Below, piece by piece: positions 6,809 to 14,923 of a stretch of DNA of 33,210 bases. The translations under genes were made by a program, and so were the position numbers. The stretch spans positions 1-33,210 of the forward strand of contig JAUYOW010000055.1 in the NCBI GenBank assembly GCA_030697825.1, written 5' to 3'. This stretch comes from Gemmatimonadales bacterium. Lineage in GTDB: Bacteria > Gemmatimonadota > Gemmatimonadetes > Gemmatimonadales > JACORV01. Positions within the stretch are counted from its first letter, which is position 1. Each line of letters begins with the position of its first letter. The notes below the pieces were generated by a model. The model was not told where the DNA came from and made no database searches. It saw only the letters and a list, made by a program, of their open reading frames with translations.

Positions 6809-7747
6809 ATGGCCAGCGTCCCGCTCCCCCTCGTTCAGATCACGCCGTGGCGCCCCGCGCCTCTGACGCAGCCGCTCCAATTCGATCGCAAGCCGGCCTG
6901 GCTCAAGGTGAAGGCGCCGGGAGGCGCCAACTATACGGAGGTCCGCGGCCTCCTGAAGGACCTCAAGCTGCATACCGTCTGCGAGGAAGCCCGCTGTCCG
7001 AACGTCGGTGAGTGCTGGGACCACAAGGCCGCGACGTTCATGATCCTCGGCGACACGTGTACGCGGAACTGTTCCTATTGCGCGGTCGCGCACGGGACGC
7101 CGCAGCAGCTTGACGAAGCGGAGCCGCGCCGGCTCGCGGAGGCGGTCGCCGCGATGGGGATGCGACACATCGTCGTGACGTCGGTGGACCGGGACGATCT
7201 GCCCAACGGCGGGGCGGAGATGTTCGCCGCGGTGGTGCGCGAGACGCGCGGCCGGACGCCGGACACTTCAGTCGAGCTGCTCATCCCGGACTTCAAGGGG
7301 AGTCGGACGGCGCTGCGGATCGTCGTCGAAGCCAAACCGGACATCCTCAACCACAACCTCGAGACAGTTAAGAGGCTCTATCGCATCGCGCGGCCCGGCG
7401 GCCGCTACGACCGCGCGCTCGAGCTGTTAAGCCGAGCCAAGGCGATGGACCCCACGATGCTGACGAAATCCGGCATCATGGTCGGTCTCGGCGAGCAGTG
7501 GGAAGAGCTGGTCGTCGCGATCCGCGATCTGCGCGATGCCGGCGTGGACATCCTAACCGTCGGCCAGTACCTCAGGCCCAGCGCGACCCATATGCCGGTA
7601 GCGCGTTACTACACTCCCGACGAGTTCGCTGAGCTGAAGCGCTTCGCGGACGACCTCGGCTACCGCCACGTCGAGTCCGGGCCCCTGGTCCGGTCCTCCT
7701 ATCACGCGTGGCAGCAGGCCGAGCGCGCCGGCGCCAACCCTCCGTGA
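6809..7747 (+). CDS. lipA: Lipoyl synthase
   Basis: This radical-SAM enzyme inserts two sulfurs into the octanoyl chain carried on lipoyl domains. The 312-residue protein has both required clusters: the auxiliary cluster motif CEEARCPNVGEC (Cys 58, 63, 69; CX4CX5C) and the radical-SAM motif CTRNCSYC (Cys 84, 88, 91; CX3CX2C). The conserved late SGPLVRSSYHA provides the serine ligand of the auxiliary cluster. ATG 6809 is chosen over GTG 6767 because the latter extension is Pro-rich and unlike the family and TATAAT lies inside it. The stop overlaps the E1-alpha start (GTGA), tying cofactor assembly to its target enzyme. Confidence 0.93.
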   Translation: MASVPLPLVQITPWRPAPLTQPLQFDRKPAWLKVKAPGGANYTEVRGLLKDLKLHTVCEEARCPNVGECWDHKAATFMILGDTCTRNCSYCAVAHGTPQQLDEAEPRRLAEAVAAMGMRHIVVTSVDRDDLPNGGAEMFAAVVRETRGRTPDTSVELLIPDFKGSRTALRIVVEAKPDILNHNLETVKRLYRIARPGGRYDRALELLSRAKAMDPTMLTKSGIMVGLGEQWEELVVAIRDLRDAGVDILTVGQYLRPSATHMPVARYYTPDEFAELKRFADDLGYRHVESGPLVRSSYHAWQQAERAGANPP

Positions 7748-8778
7748 AGACGAGAGAATCGAAGTCGGGAGGGCGCGTCTCTGTCTCCACCCCCGTCATC
7801 CCGTTCGCGGGAGAAGACCCCGCCGCGCTGCGGCGTCTCCTGCGCGACATGCTCCTCATCCGGCGGTTCGAGGAGCGCGCGGGTGAGCAATACGCGCTCG
7901 GCAAGGTCGGCGGATTCTGCCACCTGTACATCGGCCAGGAGGCCGTCGCGGTCGGCGCGATCTCCGCGTTGCGCAACGACGACTACATCATGGGCAGTTA
8001 CCGCGACCACGGCCAGGCGCTGGCACGCGGGGTGAGCCCGCGCGCGGTCATGGCAGAGCTGTTCGGCAAGGCGACCGGCGCCTCGTCGGGCAAGGGCGGC
8101 TCGATGCACATCTTCGACGCCGAGAAGCGCTTCCTGGGCGGGCACGCGATAGTGGGCGGCCACATCCCGCTGATCACCGGCGCCGCGTTCGCGATCAAGT
8201 ACCAGGACGGCGACCAGGTGGCGGTCTGCTTCTTCGGTGAGGCGGCGGTCAACACCGGCGCCTTCCACGAGGCGCTCAACATGGCCACCCTCTGGAAGCT
8301 GCCGGCGATCTACATCTGCGAGAACAACCGCTACGGCATGGGGACGGCGATGGAGCGCGCCTCCGCGATCTACGACATCGCGGCGCGGGCGTGCTCCTAC
8401 GACATGCCGGCGGAAACGGTGGACGGGATGGACGTGATCGCGGTGCGGGACGCCATGGCGCGCGCGGTGAAGCGAGGCCGCGAGCGCCACACCCCGACGC
8501 TGCTCGAGATACGGACTTACCGCTTCATGGGCCACTCGATGGCCGACCCCATCCACGGTCATTACCGCACCAAGGAGGAGGTCGAGCAGCAGAAGGCGCG
8601 CGACCCCATCGTGACCTTCCAACAGCGGCTCGCTGACGCCGGCCTGCTCGACGACGTCGCGTGGGAATCGATGTGCGCCGAGATCGAGGCCGAGATCGAG
8701 GACGCGGTCCGTTTCGCGGACGAGAGCCCCGACCCCGAGCCGGCCGAGCTGTACACCCACGTGTACCGGGATCGGTAG
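7744..8778 (+). CDS. pdhA: Pyruvate dehydrogenase E1 component, alpha subunit
   Basis: This subunit of the heterotetrameric E1 decarboxylates pyruvate with thiamine diphosphate. The 344-residue protein shows LIRRFEERAGEQYALGKVGG, the GSYRDHG active-site region, SSGKGGSMH and ENNRYGMGTA. The diphosphate-binding motif normally GDG...NN is GEA (165-167)...NN (194-195), so the usual magnesium-binding Asp is Glu and the following Gly is Ala. The phosphorylation-loop region HSMADPIHGHYR is intact. The GTG start at 7744 overlaps the lipA stop. A branched-chain or acetoin E1 is possible from sequence alone, but the gene set and the lipA/lipB linkage favour pyruvate. Confidence 0.85.
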   Translation: MKTRESKSGGRVSVSTPVIPFAGEDPAALRRLLRDMLLIRRFEERAGEQYALGKVGGFCHLYIGQEAVAVGAISALRNDDYIMGSYRDHGQALARGVSPRAVMAELFGKATGASSGKGGSMHIFDAEKRFLGGHAIVGGHIPLITGAAFAIKYQDGDQVAVCFFGEAAVNTGAFHEALNMATLWKLPAIYICENNRYGMGTAMERASAIYDIAARACSYDMPAETVDGMDVIAVRDAMARAVKRGRERHTPTLLEIRTYRFMGHSMADPIHGHYRTKEEVEQQKARDPIVTFQQRLADAGLLDDVAWESMCAEIEAEIEDAVRFADESPDPEPAELYTHVYRDR

Positions 8779-9759
8779 ATGGCTACCGTGACCTACCGCG
8801 ATGCGCTGAATCAGGCGCTGCGCGAGGAGATGCGCCGGGACCAGCGGGTATTCCTCATGGGAGAGGAGGTCGGCGTCTACCAGGGGGCGTACAAGGTGAG
8901 CCGCGGCCTGCTGGAGGAATTCGGCCCGATGCGGGTGGTGGACACGCCCATCACCGAGCTGGGATTCGCGGGGGTCGGCGTGGGCGCGTCGATGGCCGGG
9001 CTCGTCCCCGTGGTCGAGTTCATGACCTTCAACTTCGCGCTGCTGGCGCTCGACCAGGTGGTCAACTCCGCCGCCAAGATGTACTACATGTCGGGCGGCC
9101 AGGTACCGATGCCGATCGTCTTTCGCGGCCCGGGCGGCGCGGCGCTTCAGCTCGGCGCGCAACACTCGCAGAGCTTCGAGTCCTGGTACGCGAACGTGCC
9201 GGGCCTCAAGGTGGTCGCGCCCGCGACACCGGCGGACGCCAAGGGCCTCCTCAAGAGCGCGATCCGCGACGGGAACCCGGTCGTCTTCTTCGAAGGCGAG
9301 ATGCTCTACAACACCAAAGGCGATGTGCCCGATGGAGAGCACCTCGTCCCGATCGGCGTCGCCGAGGTGAAGCGCGAAGGGACGGACGTTACGCTGGTCG
9401 CGTACTCGAAGATGGTCGCGGTGGCGCTGAAAGCGGCGGACGAGCTGGCAAAGGAAGGGATCAGCGCCGAGGTCGTGGACCCGCGCTCCATCCGCCCGCT
9501 CGACGTCGCGACCATCGCCGGCTCGGTGCGGAAGACCAATCGGTGCGTCGTGATCGAGGAGGGCTGGCCGCAGTACGGCGTGGGAGCGCAGATCGTGGAC
9601 GACGTCCAGCGCGAAGCCTTCGACGACCTCGATGCCCCCATCCTCCGGGTGACCGGCGCCGACGTCCCGATGCCGTACAACAAGCAGCTCGAGAAGCTCG
9701 CCAAGCCGGACGCCGCCAAGGTCGTCGCGGCTGCCAAGAAGGTCCTCTACCTCTCCTGA
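8779..9759 (+). CDS. pdhB: Pyruvate dehydrogenase E1 component, beta subunit
   Basis: The 326-residue protein starts directly after the E1-alpha stop (TAGATG). It contains [54 protein letters not shown] and [20 protein letters not shown], the transketolase pyrimidine-binding part. The C-terminal domain follows ([45 protein letters not shown]). Length and all motifs are those of bacterial PDH E1-beta. It pairs with the preceding subunit to form the active site, with Glu in MGEEVG activating the cofactor. Confidence 0.9.
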   Translation: MATVTYRDALNQALREEMRRDQRVFLMGEEVGVYQGAYKVSRGLLEEFGPMRVVDTPITELGFAGVGVGASMAGLVPVVEFMTFNFALLALDQVVNSAAKMYYMSGGQVPMPIVFRGPGGAALQLGAQHSQSFESWYANVPGLKVVAPATPADAKGLLKSAIRDGNPVVFFEGEMLYNTKGDVPDGEHLVPIGVAEVKREGTDVTLVAYSKMVAVALKAADELAKEGISAEVVDPRSIRPLDVATIAGSVRKTNRCVVIEEGWPQYGVGAQIVDDVQREAFDDLDAPILRVTGADVPMPYNKQLEKLAKPDAAKVVAAAKKVLYLS

Positions 9760-9762
9760 CGA

Positions 9763-11109
9763 ATGGCCACCAGAGTCGTAATGGAAGCGCTGTCCCCGAC
9801 CATGGAGGAGGGGCGTCTCGTGGCCTGGAAGAAGCAGGAGGGCGACGCGGTCAAGGCGGGTGACACGCTCGCCGAGGTCGAGACCGACAAGGCGGTGATG
9901 GAGCTGGTCGCGCGCGGCGACGGCGTGCTGCGGAAGGTCATGCTGGCGGAAGGGGCCACCGTGCCGGTTGGCGCCACCGTCGCGATCGTGGGAGCGGCGG
10001 ACGAGGATATCTCGTCGCTCGTGGGGCGGACCGACGGACGGACGGAAGCAGCCGTCGCGCCCGCGGCAGTAGCGGCCGGCGGCGCGCGAGCCGGGGCGGG
10101 CAGCGCCGCGGCGAGCACTGTCGGGGCACCGCAAGGCGCGGCCCGCCCCGGCGAAGCGACAGCCGCCGCGGGACCTGCCGGGGCGCAGCCCGGCGCGCCT
10201 CCCGGGCCGACCGAGCCGGCGGCGGCGGGACGCGTGCGCTCATCACCACTAGCGAGAAGGCTCGCGGCAGAGAAGGGCCTCGACCTCAAGCTGATCCCGG
10301 GCTCAGGCCCGGCCGGCCGCGTGATCAAGCGCGATGTCGAGCAGGCGGGCACCGCCGCACCGGCGCACGGCCGCACCCTGGCCGACCCGACCCGTGCGGC
10401 TGCTGCGGCGGTGCCCGCTGAGCCCTCTGGCTTCACCGATGTCCCCCTCACCCAGATCCGCAAGACGATCGCGAAGCGGCTCGCCCAATCCCTCGGCCCG
10501 ATCCCGCACTTCTTCCTCACCAGCGAGATCGACATGGAGCGCGCCTTCGAGGCGCGGCAGCACCTCAAGTCCCTCGGCGACCAGTACGCGGTGTCGTTCA
10601 ACGACCTGGTCATCAAGGCGGCGGCGCTGGCCCTCCGCCAGCACCCGGCCGTGAACGCCTGGTGGATGGAAGACCGCATCCGCTACCACGGCGACGTGCA
10701 CGTCGGCATGGCGGTGGCCGTGGAGGACGGGCTCATCACGCCGGTGATCCGCTTCGCCGACCGCGTGGGGCTCGCCGAGATCTCCGCCCGGGCCAGGGAG
10801 TTGGCGGAGAGGGCCCGCGCGCGGAAGCTCGCCCCGGAGGAGTACACCGGCGCCACGTTCAGCGTCTCGAACCTCGGCATGCTGGACATCGACGAGTTCA
10901 CGGCGGTGATCAACCCGCCCGAGGCGGCCATCCTCGCCGTCGGGCGGATCGCGCCGAAGCCCGTGGTAGTGGACGGCGCCGTGGTGGTGCGGTGGATGAT
11001 GCGAGTGACGATGTCGTGCGACCACCGGGTGATCGACGGCGCGACCGGTGCGCGGTTCCTCCAGAGCGTGAAGCTGATGCTCGAAAACCCGCTCGCGATG
11101 CTGTTGTAG
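9763..11109 (+). CDS. pdhC: Dihydrolipoamide acetyltransferase (PDH E2)
   Basis: This E2 core protein passes the acetyl group to CoA. The 448 residues contain one lipoyl domain (1-80, lipoyl-lysine 43 in VETDKAVME), a long Ala/Pro/Gly linker (about 88-155), a peripheral-subunit-binding domain (about 157-195, VRSSPLARRLAAEKGLDL), a second linker, and the catalytic domain ending CDHRVIDGATGARFLQ, whose His/Asp (DHRxxDG) is the acyltransferase active site. ATG 9763 lies 3 bp after the E1-beta stop. A repeat hairpin follows the gene. Confidence 0.92.
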   Translation: MATRVVMEALSPTMEEGRLVAWKKQEGDAVKAGDTLAEVETDKAVMELVARGDGVLRKVMLAEGATVPVGATVAIVGAADEDISSLVGRTDGRTEAAVAPAAVAAGGARAGAGSAAASTVGAPQGAARPGEATAAAGPAGAQPGAPPGPTEPAAAGRVRSSPLARRLAAEKGLDLKLIPGSGPAGRVIKRDVEQAGTAAPAHGRTLADPTRAAAAAVPAEPSGFTDVPLTQIRKTIAKRLAQSLGPIPHFFLTSEIDMERAFEARQHLKSLGDQYAVSFNDLVIKAAALALRQHPAVNAWWMEDRIRYHGDVHVGMAVAVEDGLITPVIRFADRVGLAEISARARELAERARARKLAPEEYTGATFSVSNLGMLDIDEFTAVINPPEAAILAVGRIAPKPVVVDGAVVVRWMMRVTMSCDHRVIDGATGARFLQSVKLMLENPLAMLL

Positions 11110-11114
11110 CGAGG

Positions 11115-11180
11115 GGGAGCAGGGAGCAGGGAGCGGTACCTTGAGTGCGCCTCATAAGGCACCGCTCCCCGCTCCCCCCC
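11115..11180. repeat. 7-bp-unit hairpin between pdhC and lpd
   Basis: GGGAGCA, GGGAGCA, GGGAGCG (11115-11135) plus GTACC pairs with GGCACC, GCTCCCC, GCTCCCC (11158-11177). The segments 11121-11140 and 11158-11177 are complementary at 18 of 20 positions with a 17-nt loop. No U-tract follows, so it may act as a processing or attenuating hairpin within the operon. Confidence 0.7.
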
Positions 11181-11206
11181 AAACCTGCGATTCAAGGAGA
11201 TTCTGG

Positions 11207-12610
11207 GTGGCCACTTCTTTCGACGTGATCATCATCGGTGGCGGTCCAGGCGGCTACGTCTGCGCCATCCGCGCCTCCCAGCTCGGCCTCTCGGTCGGCC
11301 TGGTCGAGAAGGACCGCATGGGCGGGGTATGCGTGAACATCGGCTGTATCCCGACCAAAGCGCTCCTGCACTCGGCATACGCCGCCAATCTCGTTAGGCA
11401 CTCCGCCGAACTCGGTGTCACGACGGGCGAGGTCAAGACCGACTACGGCGTGGCGATGAAGCGCTCGCGCCGGATCGCGGAGACGAACTCCAAGGGCGCC
11501 GACTTCCTGATGAAGAAGAACAAGATCGAGGTCGTGAAGGGCGTCGCGAAGCTCAAGCCCGGCAGGAAGGTGGAGGTCGCCAAAGCGGAAGGCGGCACGG
11601 TCGTGCTGGAGGCGAAGAAGGCGGTGGTGATCGCCACCGGCTCCAGGCCGAAGGACATCCCCGCCATCGGGCTGGCGTTCAACGGCAAGACCATCTTCTC
11701 GAGCACGGAAGCGCTGCTGCTGGAGGCCGCGCCCCAGACCATGGCGATCGTTGGCGCGGGCGCGGTGGGGGCCGAGTTCGCCGACGTCTTCAGCGCCTTC
11801 GGCACGCAGGTGTCGTTGATCGAAGCGCTGCCGCGCATCCTGCCGGTCGAAGACGCGGAGATGTCGGACGTGGTCGCGAAGGCGTTCAAGAAACGCGGCG
11901 TCGCCGTGCACGCGGGCGCGAAGATCGAGAAGGCGCAGGTCAAGCCGAACGGCGTCACGCTGTCGTTCGAGAGCGGCGGCAAGAAGGAGACCCTAGACTT
12001 TGACTGCGTCCTGGTGGCGGCGGGACGCGCGCCCAACGTCGAGGGCATCGGCCTCGAGGAGGCCGGCGTGAAGCTCGAGAAGGGCTTCATCAAGATCGAC
12101 ACGACGTGCGCGACCAGCACACCCGGCTACTACGCCATCGGGGACGTCGCGGGGCCGCCGCTGCTCGCCCACAAGGGGAGCCGCGAGGGGATGGTGGCGG
12201 CCGAAGCGATCGCGGGGCACCAGCCCCAACCCATCGACTACAGCAACGTGCCCGGCGCGACGTACTGCCACCCCGAGGTCGCGAGCATCGGCCTCACCGA
12301 GGAGGCGTGCCAGGAGCGCAAGCTCGACTACGTGGTCGGCCGCTTCCCGTTCAGCGCCAGCGGCCGCGCCCGCACCTCCGGCGAGACCGAAGGGTTGGTC
12401 AAGATCATCCGTGGCAAGAAGTACGGCGAGATCCTCGGCGCGCACATCGCCGGCGCGCACGCCACCGAATTGATCCACGAGCTCGCGGTGGCACGGGCCA
12501 ACGAGTATACGGTCGAGGAGATCGAGCTGGCCATACACGCGCACCCGACCCTGGCGGAGGCGGTAGCCGAGGCCGCGCTCGACTCCCTGGGGAGAGTGGT
12601 TCACATCTGA
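11207..12610 (+). CDS. lpd: Dihydrolipoamide dehydrogenase (E3)
   Basis: This FAD enzyme reoxidises dihydrolipoamide and reduces NAD+. The 467-residue protein begins with FDVIIIGGGPGGYVCAIRAS (FAD motif) and carries the redox-active disulfide CVNIGC (42-47), the second nucleotide-binding motif AIVGAGAVGAEFA, the FAD site YYAIGDVAG and the C-terminal HAHPTLAEA with the catalytic His-Glu pair. GTG 11207 is preferred because AGGAGA lies 8 nt before it and the 22-residue upstream extension (from 11141) is encoded by the hairpin region. It is the fourth component of the complex encoded here. Confidence 0.93.
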   Translation: MATSFDVIIIGGGPGGYVCAIRASQLGLSVGLVEKDRMGGVCVNIGCIPTKALLHSAYAANLVRHSAELGVTTGEVKTDYGVAMKRSRRIAETNSKGADFLMKKNKIEVVKGVAKLKPGRKVEVAKAEGGTVVLEAKKAVVIATGSRPKDIPAIGLAFNGKTIFSSTEALLLEAAPQTMAIVGAGAVGAEFADVFSAFGTQVSLIEALPRILPVEDAEMSDVVAKAFKKRGVAVHAGAKIEKAQVKPNGVTLSFESGGKKETLDFDCVLVAAGRAPNVEGIGLEEAGVKLEKGFIKIDTTCATSTPGYYAIGDVAGPPLLAHKGSREGMVAAEAIAGHQPQPIDYSNVPGATYCHPEVASIGLTEEACQERKLDYVVGRFPFSASGRARTSGETEGLVKIIRGKKYGEILGAHIAGAHATELIHELAVARANEYTVEEIELAIHAHPTLAEAVAEAALDSLGRVVHI

Positions 12611-12648
12611 CGTCGAACCCGGTTCCACCCGCCCCCGGCGGCGACCCT

Positions 12649-13014
12649 GTGGGCATCGCGCTCGGCAGCATCGTCATCGGCGCCGGCACGGGCGGCGCGC
12701 TCATGTGCGTTCTCATGTTGGGGTCCTATTGGATGGCGCGTGGCCCCCAGGGTGCCTTCGCCACGATCGCCATGGTGGCGTTCGCGGGCGGGCTGATCTC
12801 GGCGGGCATCGTAGGAGGCGCCGTCTCGCGCGCGCTGAGTTCACCGCTTCGGCGGATCATGGTAGCGACCATCGCGGTCGCAGGCGCCGCGTTCGTCGGC
12901 GTCCTCACGACGATCGCCGACATGCTCGCGGGCAGGATCGGGCTCGCCGTCCTCGGCACGCTCTGCCTCGCGGGGATCCTCGGAGCGCGCCGGCTCGTCG
13001 CCGGGCCGGCCTAG
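12649..13014 (+). CDS. Small membrane protein between lpd and lipB
   Basis: About 121 residues from GTG 12649 with four hydrophobic stretches (IALGSIVIGAGTGGALMCVL, FATIAMVAFAGGLISAGIVG, MVATIAVAGAAFVGVLTTIA, IGLAVLGTLCLAGILG), giving an integral membrane protein. An alternative CTG start at 12607 would overlap the lpd stop. No family is recognised. It lies 4 bp before lipB in the same operon. Nothing in it links it to lipoate chemistry except position; ATP-synthase-like or permease-like subunits can look similar. Confidence 0.6.
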   Translation: MGIALGSIVIGAGTGGALMCVLMLGSYWMARGPQGAFATIAMVAFAGGLISAGIVGGAVSRALSSPLRRIMVATIAVAGAAFVGVLTTIADMLAGRIGLAVLGTLCLAGILGARRLVAGPA

Positions 13015-13018
13015 TAGC

Positions 13019-13723
13019 GTGAGCGACCGGATCCTCGCCGTCGCCGATCTGGGTCTCGTCCCCTACGGCGAGGCGCTCGAACGACAGCGGCTACTCGCGG
13101 ACGACCGGATAGCAGGCCGCCTCCCGTACGACACGCTCCTCCTGCTCGAACACCCGCCAGTCGTCACCCTCGGCCGAGGCACGAAGAACACGAGCCTGCC
13201 CATGGACCCTGAGGCGCTGCGCCGGCGCGGGATCGGCGTCTTCGAGATCGAGCGCGGCGGCGACGTGACCTATCACGGCCCCGGTCAGCTGGTGGGCTAC
13301 CCCATCTTCGATCTCACGCAGCACCGTCAGGACCTGCATTGGTTCCTACGCCAGCTCGAGGCAGCGCTCATCATGGCGTTGGGCGACCTCGGTATCCCCG
13401 CCGAGCCGCGGGCCGGCTACACGGGCGTGTGGACCGGCGGCCGAAAGATCGCGAGCATCGGCATCCACGTGCGCCAGTGGGTGACCTGGCACGGCTTCGC
13501 CCTTAACGTGACCACCGACCTTTCGGCGTTCGACCTGATCGTGCCGTGCGGGATCCCGGATGTTGTGATGACCAGCGTGGAGAAGGAGCAAACGCACAGG
13601 GGCACAGGCGCGCCAGCGCAACTGGGAGCGCACCTCGCGGCGGCAGTGCGTGAGGCGGTGGTCGCCGGATTCGTGAAGACGTTCGCGTTCAGCGGCACAA
13701 CAGCACAGACTCCGACCCGCTAG
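13019..13723 (+). CDS. lipB: Octanoyl-[acyl carrier protein]:protein octanoyltransferase
   Basis: This enzyme moves octanoate from acyl carrier protein to lipoyl domains, the first step of lipoate synthesis. The 234-residue protein has LLLLEHPPVVTLGRGTKN, ERGGDVTYHGPGQLVGYPIF, the lysine of GGRKIASIG (Lys 143) and the acyl-thioester cysteine of IVPCGIPD (Cys 177). The start is GTG 13019. After residue 190 the tail is encoded by part of an 8-bp repeat (13594-13609) and is longer than usual. With lipA upstream, the operon can lipoylate its own E2. Confidence 0.92.
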   Translation: MSDRILAVADLGLVPYGEALERQRLLADDRIAGRLPYDTLLLLEHPPVVTLGRGTKNTSLPMDPEALRRRGIGVFEIERGGDVTYHGPGQLVGYPIFDLTQHRQDLHWFLRQLEAALIMALGDLGIPAEPRAGYTGVWTGGRKIASIGIHVRQWVTWHGFALNVTTDLSAFDLIVPCGIPDVVMTSVEKEQTHRGTGAPAQLGAHLAAAVREAVVAGFVKTFAFSGTTAQTPTR

Positions 13724-13801
13724 ATGCCGTTCCAGCTTCCAGAGCCAGTGGGTCCTTGTGCCGGCGCACCGACCGGCCCGTGCGCCTGTGCCCCTGTGCC
13801 C
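13594..13801. repeat. Inverted repeat linking the lipB 3' end and the downstream gap
   Basis: GCACAGGGGCACAGGCGC (13594-13611), two 8-bp units within lipB, has a perfect 18-bp inverted copy at 13782-13799 in the intergenic region, about 170 nt away. It is the same style as the other unit arrays, but one arm has entered coding sequence. Confidence 0.7.
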
Positions 13802-13816
13802 TCTTGAAAGGAAGGC

Positions 13817-13850
13817 CGCGGATGGGACCCGTTCCGGCATCCCATCCGCG
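13817..13850 (+). terminator. Terminator-like hairpin after lipB
   Basis: CGCGGATGGGA (13817-13827) and TCCCATCCGCG (13840-13850) form a perfect 11-bp stem with a 12-nt loop, followed by TTTACTG. A short T-run and the position downstream of lipB suit the end of the PDH operon. Confidence 0.55.
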
Positions 13851-13863
13851 TTTACTGTAGGAT

Positions 13864-13899
13864 GGCCAAGGACTACGGCTGCGAGGCGCAGCCTTGGCC
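13864..13899. terminator. Second hairpin in the convergent gap
   Basis: GGCCAAG/TTGGCC outer and GGCTGCG/CGCAGCC inner stems around a 3-nt loop, with a one-sided bulge at 13871-13876. No T-tract is present on either strand. It lies between convergent genes and may stop or protect either transcript. Confidence 0.4.
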
Positions 13900-13946
13900 G
13901 GAGGACTGCACCTATATAGACGCTTGGAAGGGTGAAATAGTTGCAA

Positions 13947-14648
13947 TCAGGGTGTTCGGAGCACCAGCACCGCAAGGACCCCAGCCAACCAGACCGCGCT
14001 CCAGACCGGCGCCGCCCAGGCTTCCAGGTACATCGCCGCCCCGAGCGCCACGATCGCAGGATACCCAGCCACCACCCGCACCAGCCGACGCCGGAACTCC
14101 AGCCCGTCGGTCCGCATCCATGCCCGCCCCACCGAGATCGCCCGGCCGACCGCTACCCGCGCCAGGAGCCAGAGAGTCAATCCTCCGAGTCCCAGGGCGC
14201 CCCAGCGACCGGCAGGTGGCTCGCCGAGCCTCTGGTAGAGCTCCGCCACGGGACCGCCGGCCTCGGCGAAGACGGCCACAGCGAGCACGGTCGGGATCCA
14301 GAGCAGCGCGAGAACGACCCATTCGAGCGCCAAGCCACGCAGCCACCCCGGAGTACGGAACCCGCCGACCAGGAAGTGGAAGACGAGCGCGGCGGCGAGC
14401 AACGTGGCGGGGCCGGCGAGCGTCACGAACGCGAATGCGCCGACGCCGACCGCGGCGGTCGGTCCCTGAAGCGCCACCACCGTGTACGTCCTCGAGAGAG
14501 CGAACCCCGACAGTGGGACGCCCACCAAGAGCCCGGCGGCGCCGCGGGCCACCTGCTCGACCGCGATCGCGATCCAGCATGCCCCCAGGGCCGCAATGGT
14601 GAGCAAGACGATCAGGGCCGGTGGAGACGGAGGCGGGCGTCTGGGCAC
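13947..14648 (-). CDS. Polytopic membrane protein, unknown
   Basis: The 233-residue protein has about six hydrophobic helices (for example ALIVLLTIAALGACWIAIAV, GPATLLAAALVFHFLVGGF, LEWVVLALLWIPTVLAVAVF, AVWLAGVLAVLVL). No conserved motif is recognised. Spacing of the helices around an amphipathic centre (AELYQRLGEP) resembles YIP1/DUF-type membrane proteins, but this is weak. It converges on lipB and stands alone. Confidence 0.6.
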   Translation of the reverse strand: MPRRPPPSPPALIVLLTIAALGACWIAIAVEQVARGAAGLLVGVPLSGFALSRTYTVVALQGPTAAVGVGAFAFVTLAGPATLLAAALVFHFLVGGFRTPGWLRGLALEWVVLALLWIPTVLAVAVFAEAGGPVAELYQRLGEPPAGRWGALGLGGLTLWLLARVAVGRAISVGRAWMRTDGLEFRRRLVRVVAGYPAIVALGAAMYLEAWAAPVWSAVWLAGVLAVLVLRTP

Positions 14649-14770
14649 GGCGCAATCTAAGGAACCACAACCGGGGATGCGACGTTATGCTCCAGGCGAT
14701 GACCGTTACGGACGCCCGGATCCGGTGAGGATGCGGCGGGGGCCGCGCAGGGGACAGCTTGCAGTCGGCA

Positions 14771-14907
14771 GTAGGGTTGCAGAGTTGCAGAGTTGCAGAG
14801 TTGCAGCGGCTGGCAGTAGTCGGGTGACGGGTGTCAGACCAGGTGGCAGGCGAGCTGACTCCTGCCTCCTTCTAACCGCTGCAACTCTGCAACCCTGCAA
14901 CGCTACC
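14771..14907. repeat. GTTGCAGA-family 8-bp repeat hairpin, copy 1
   Basis: GTAGG and four 8-bp units (GTTGCAGA x3, GTTGCAGC; 14776-14807) face complementary units CTGCAACT, CTGCAACC, CTGCAACG (14879-14902). The best pairing has an 18-bp perfect core, and a nested GGCAGG/CCTGCC stem lies in the loop. It sits downstream of the M20 gene (minus strand). The rest of the 275-bp gap (14649-14923) shows nothing else clear. Confidence 0.8.
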
Positions 14908-14923
14908 GATTCCTGTCTCCTGA

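Noticed and set aside
8661-9863. Plus-strand frame overlapping E1-alpha, E1-beta and E2
   Set aside because: Arg/Gly-rich shadow of E1-beta in another frame.
7702-10134. 810-residue minus-strand open frame under the PDH genes
   Set aside because: It is His/Arg/Asp rich, without any domain, and is the antisense of three recognisable PDH genes.
13862-14602. Plus-strand frame beginning MAKDYGCEAQPWPEDCTYID
   Set aside because: After about 40 residues it becomes Pro/Arg low-complexity antisense to the membrane gene; its start lies in a hairpin. A short real peptide cannot be excluded but is not supported.
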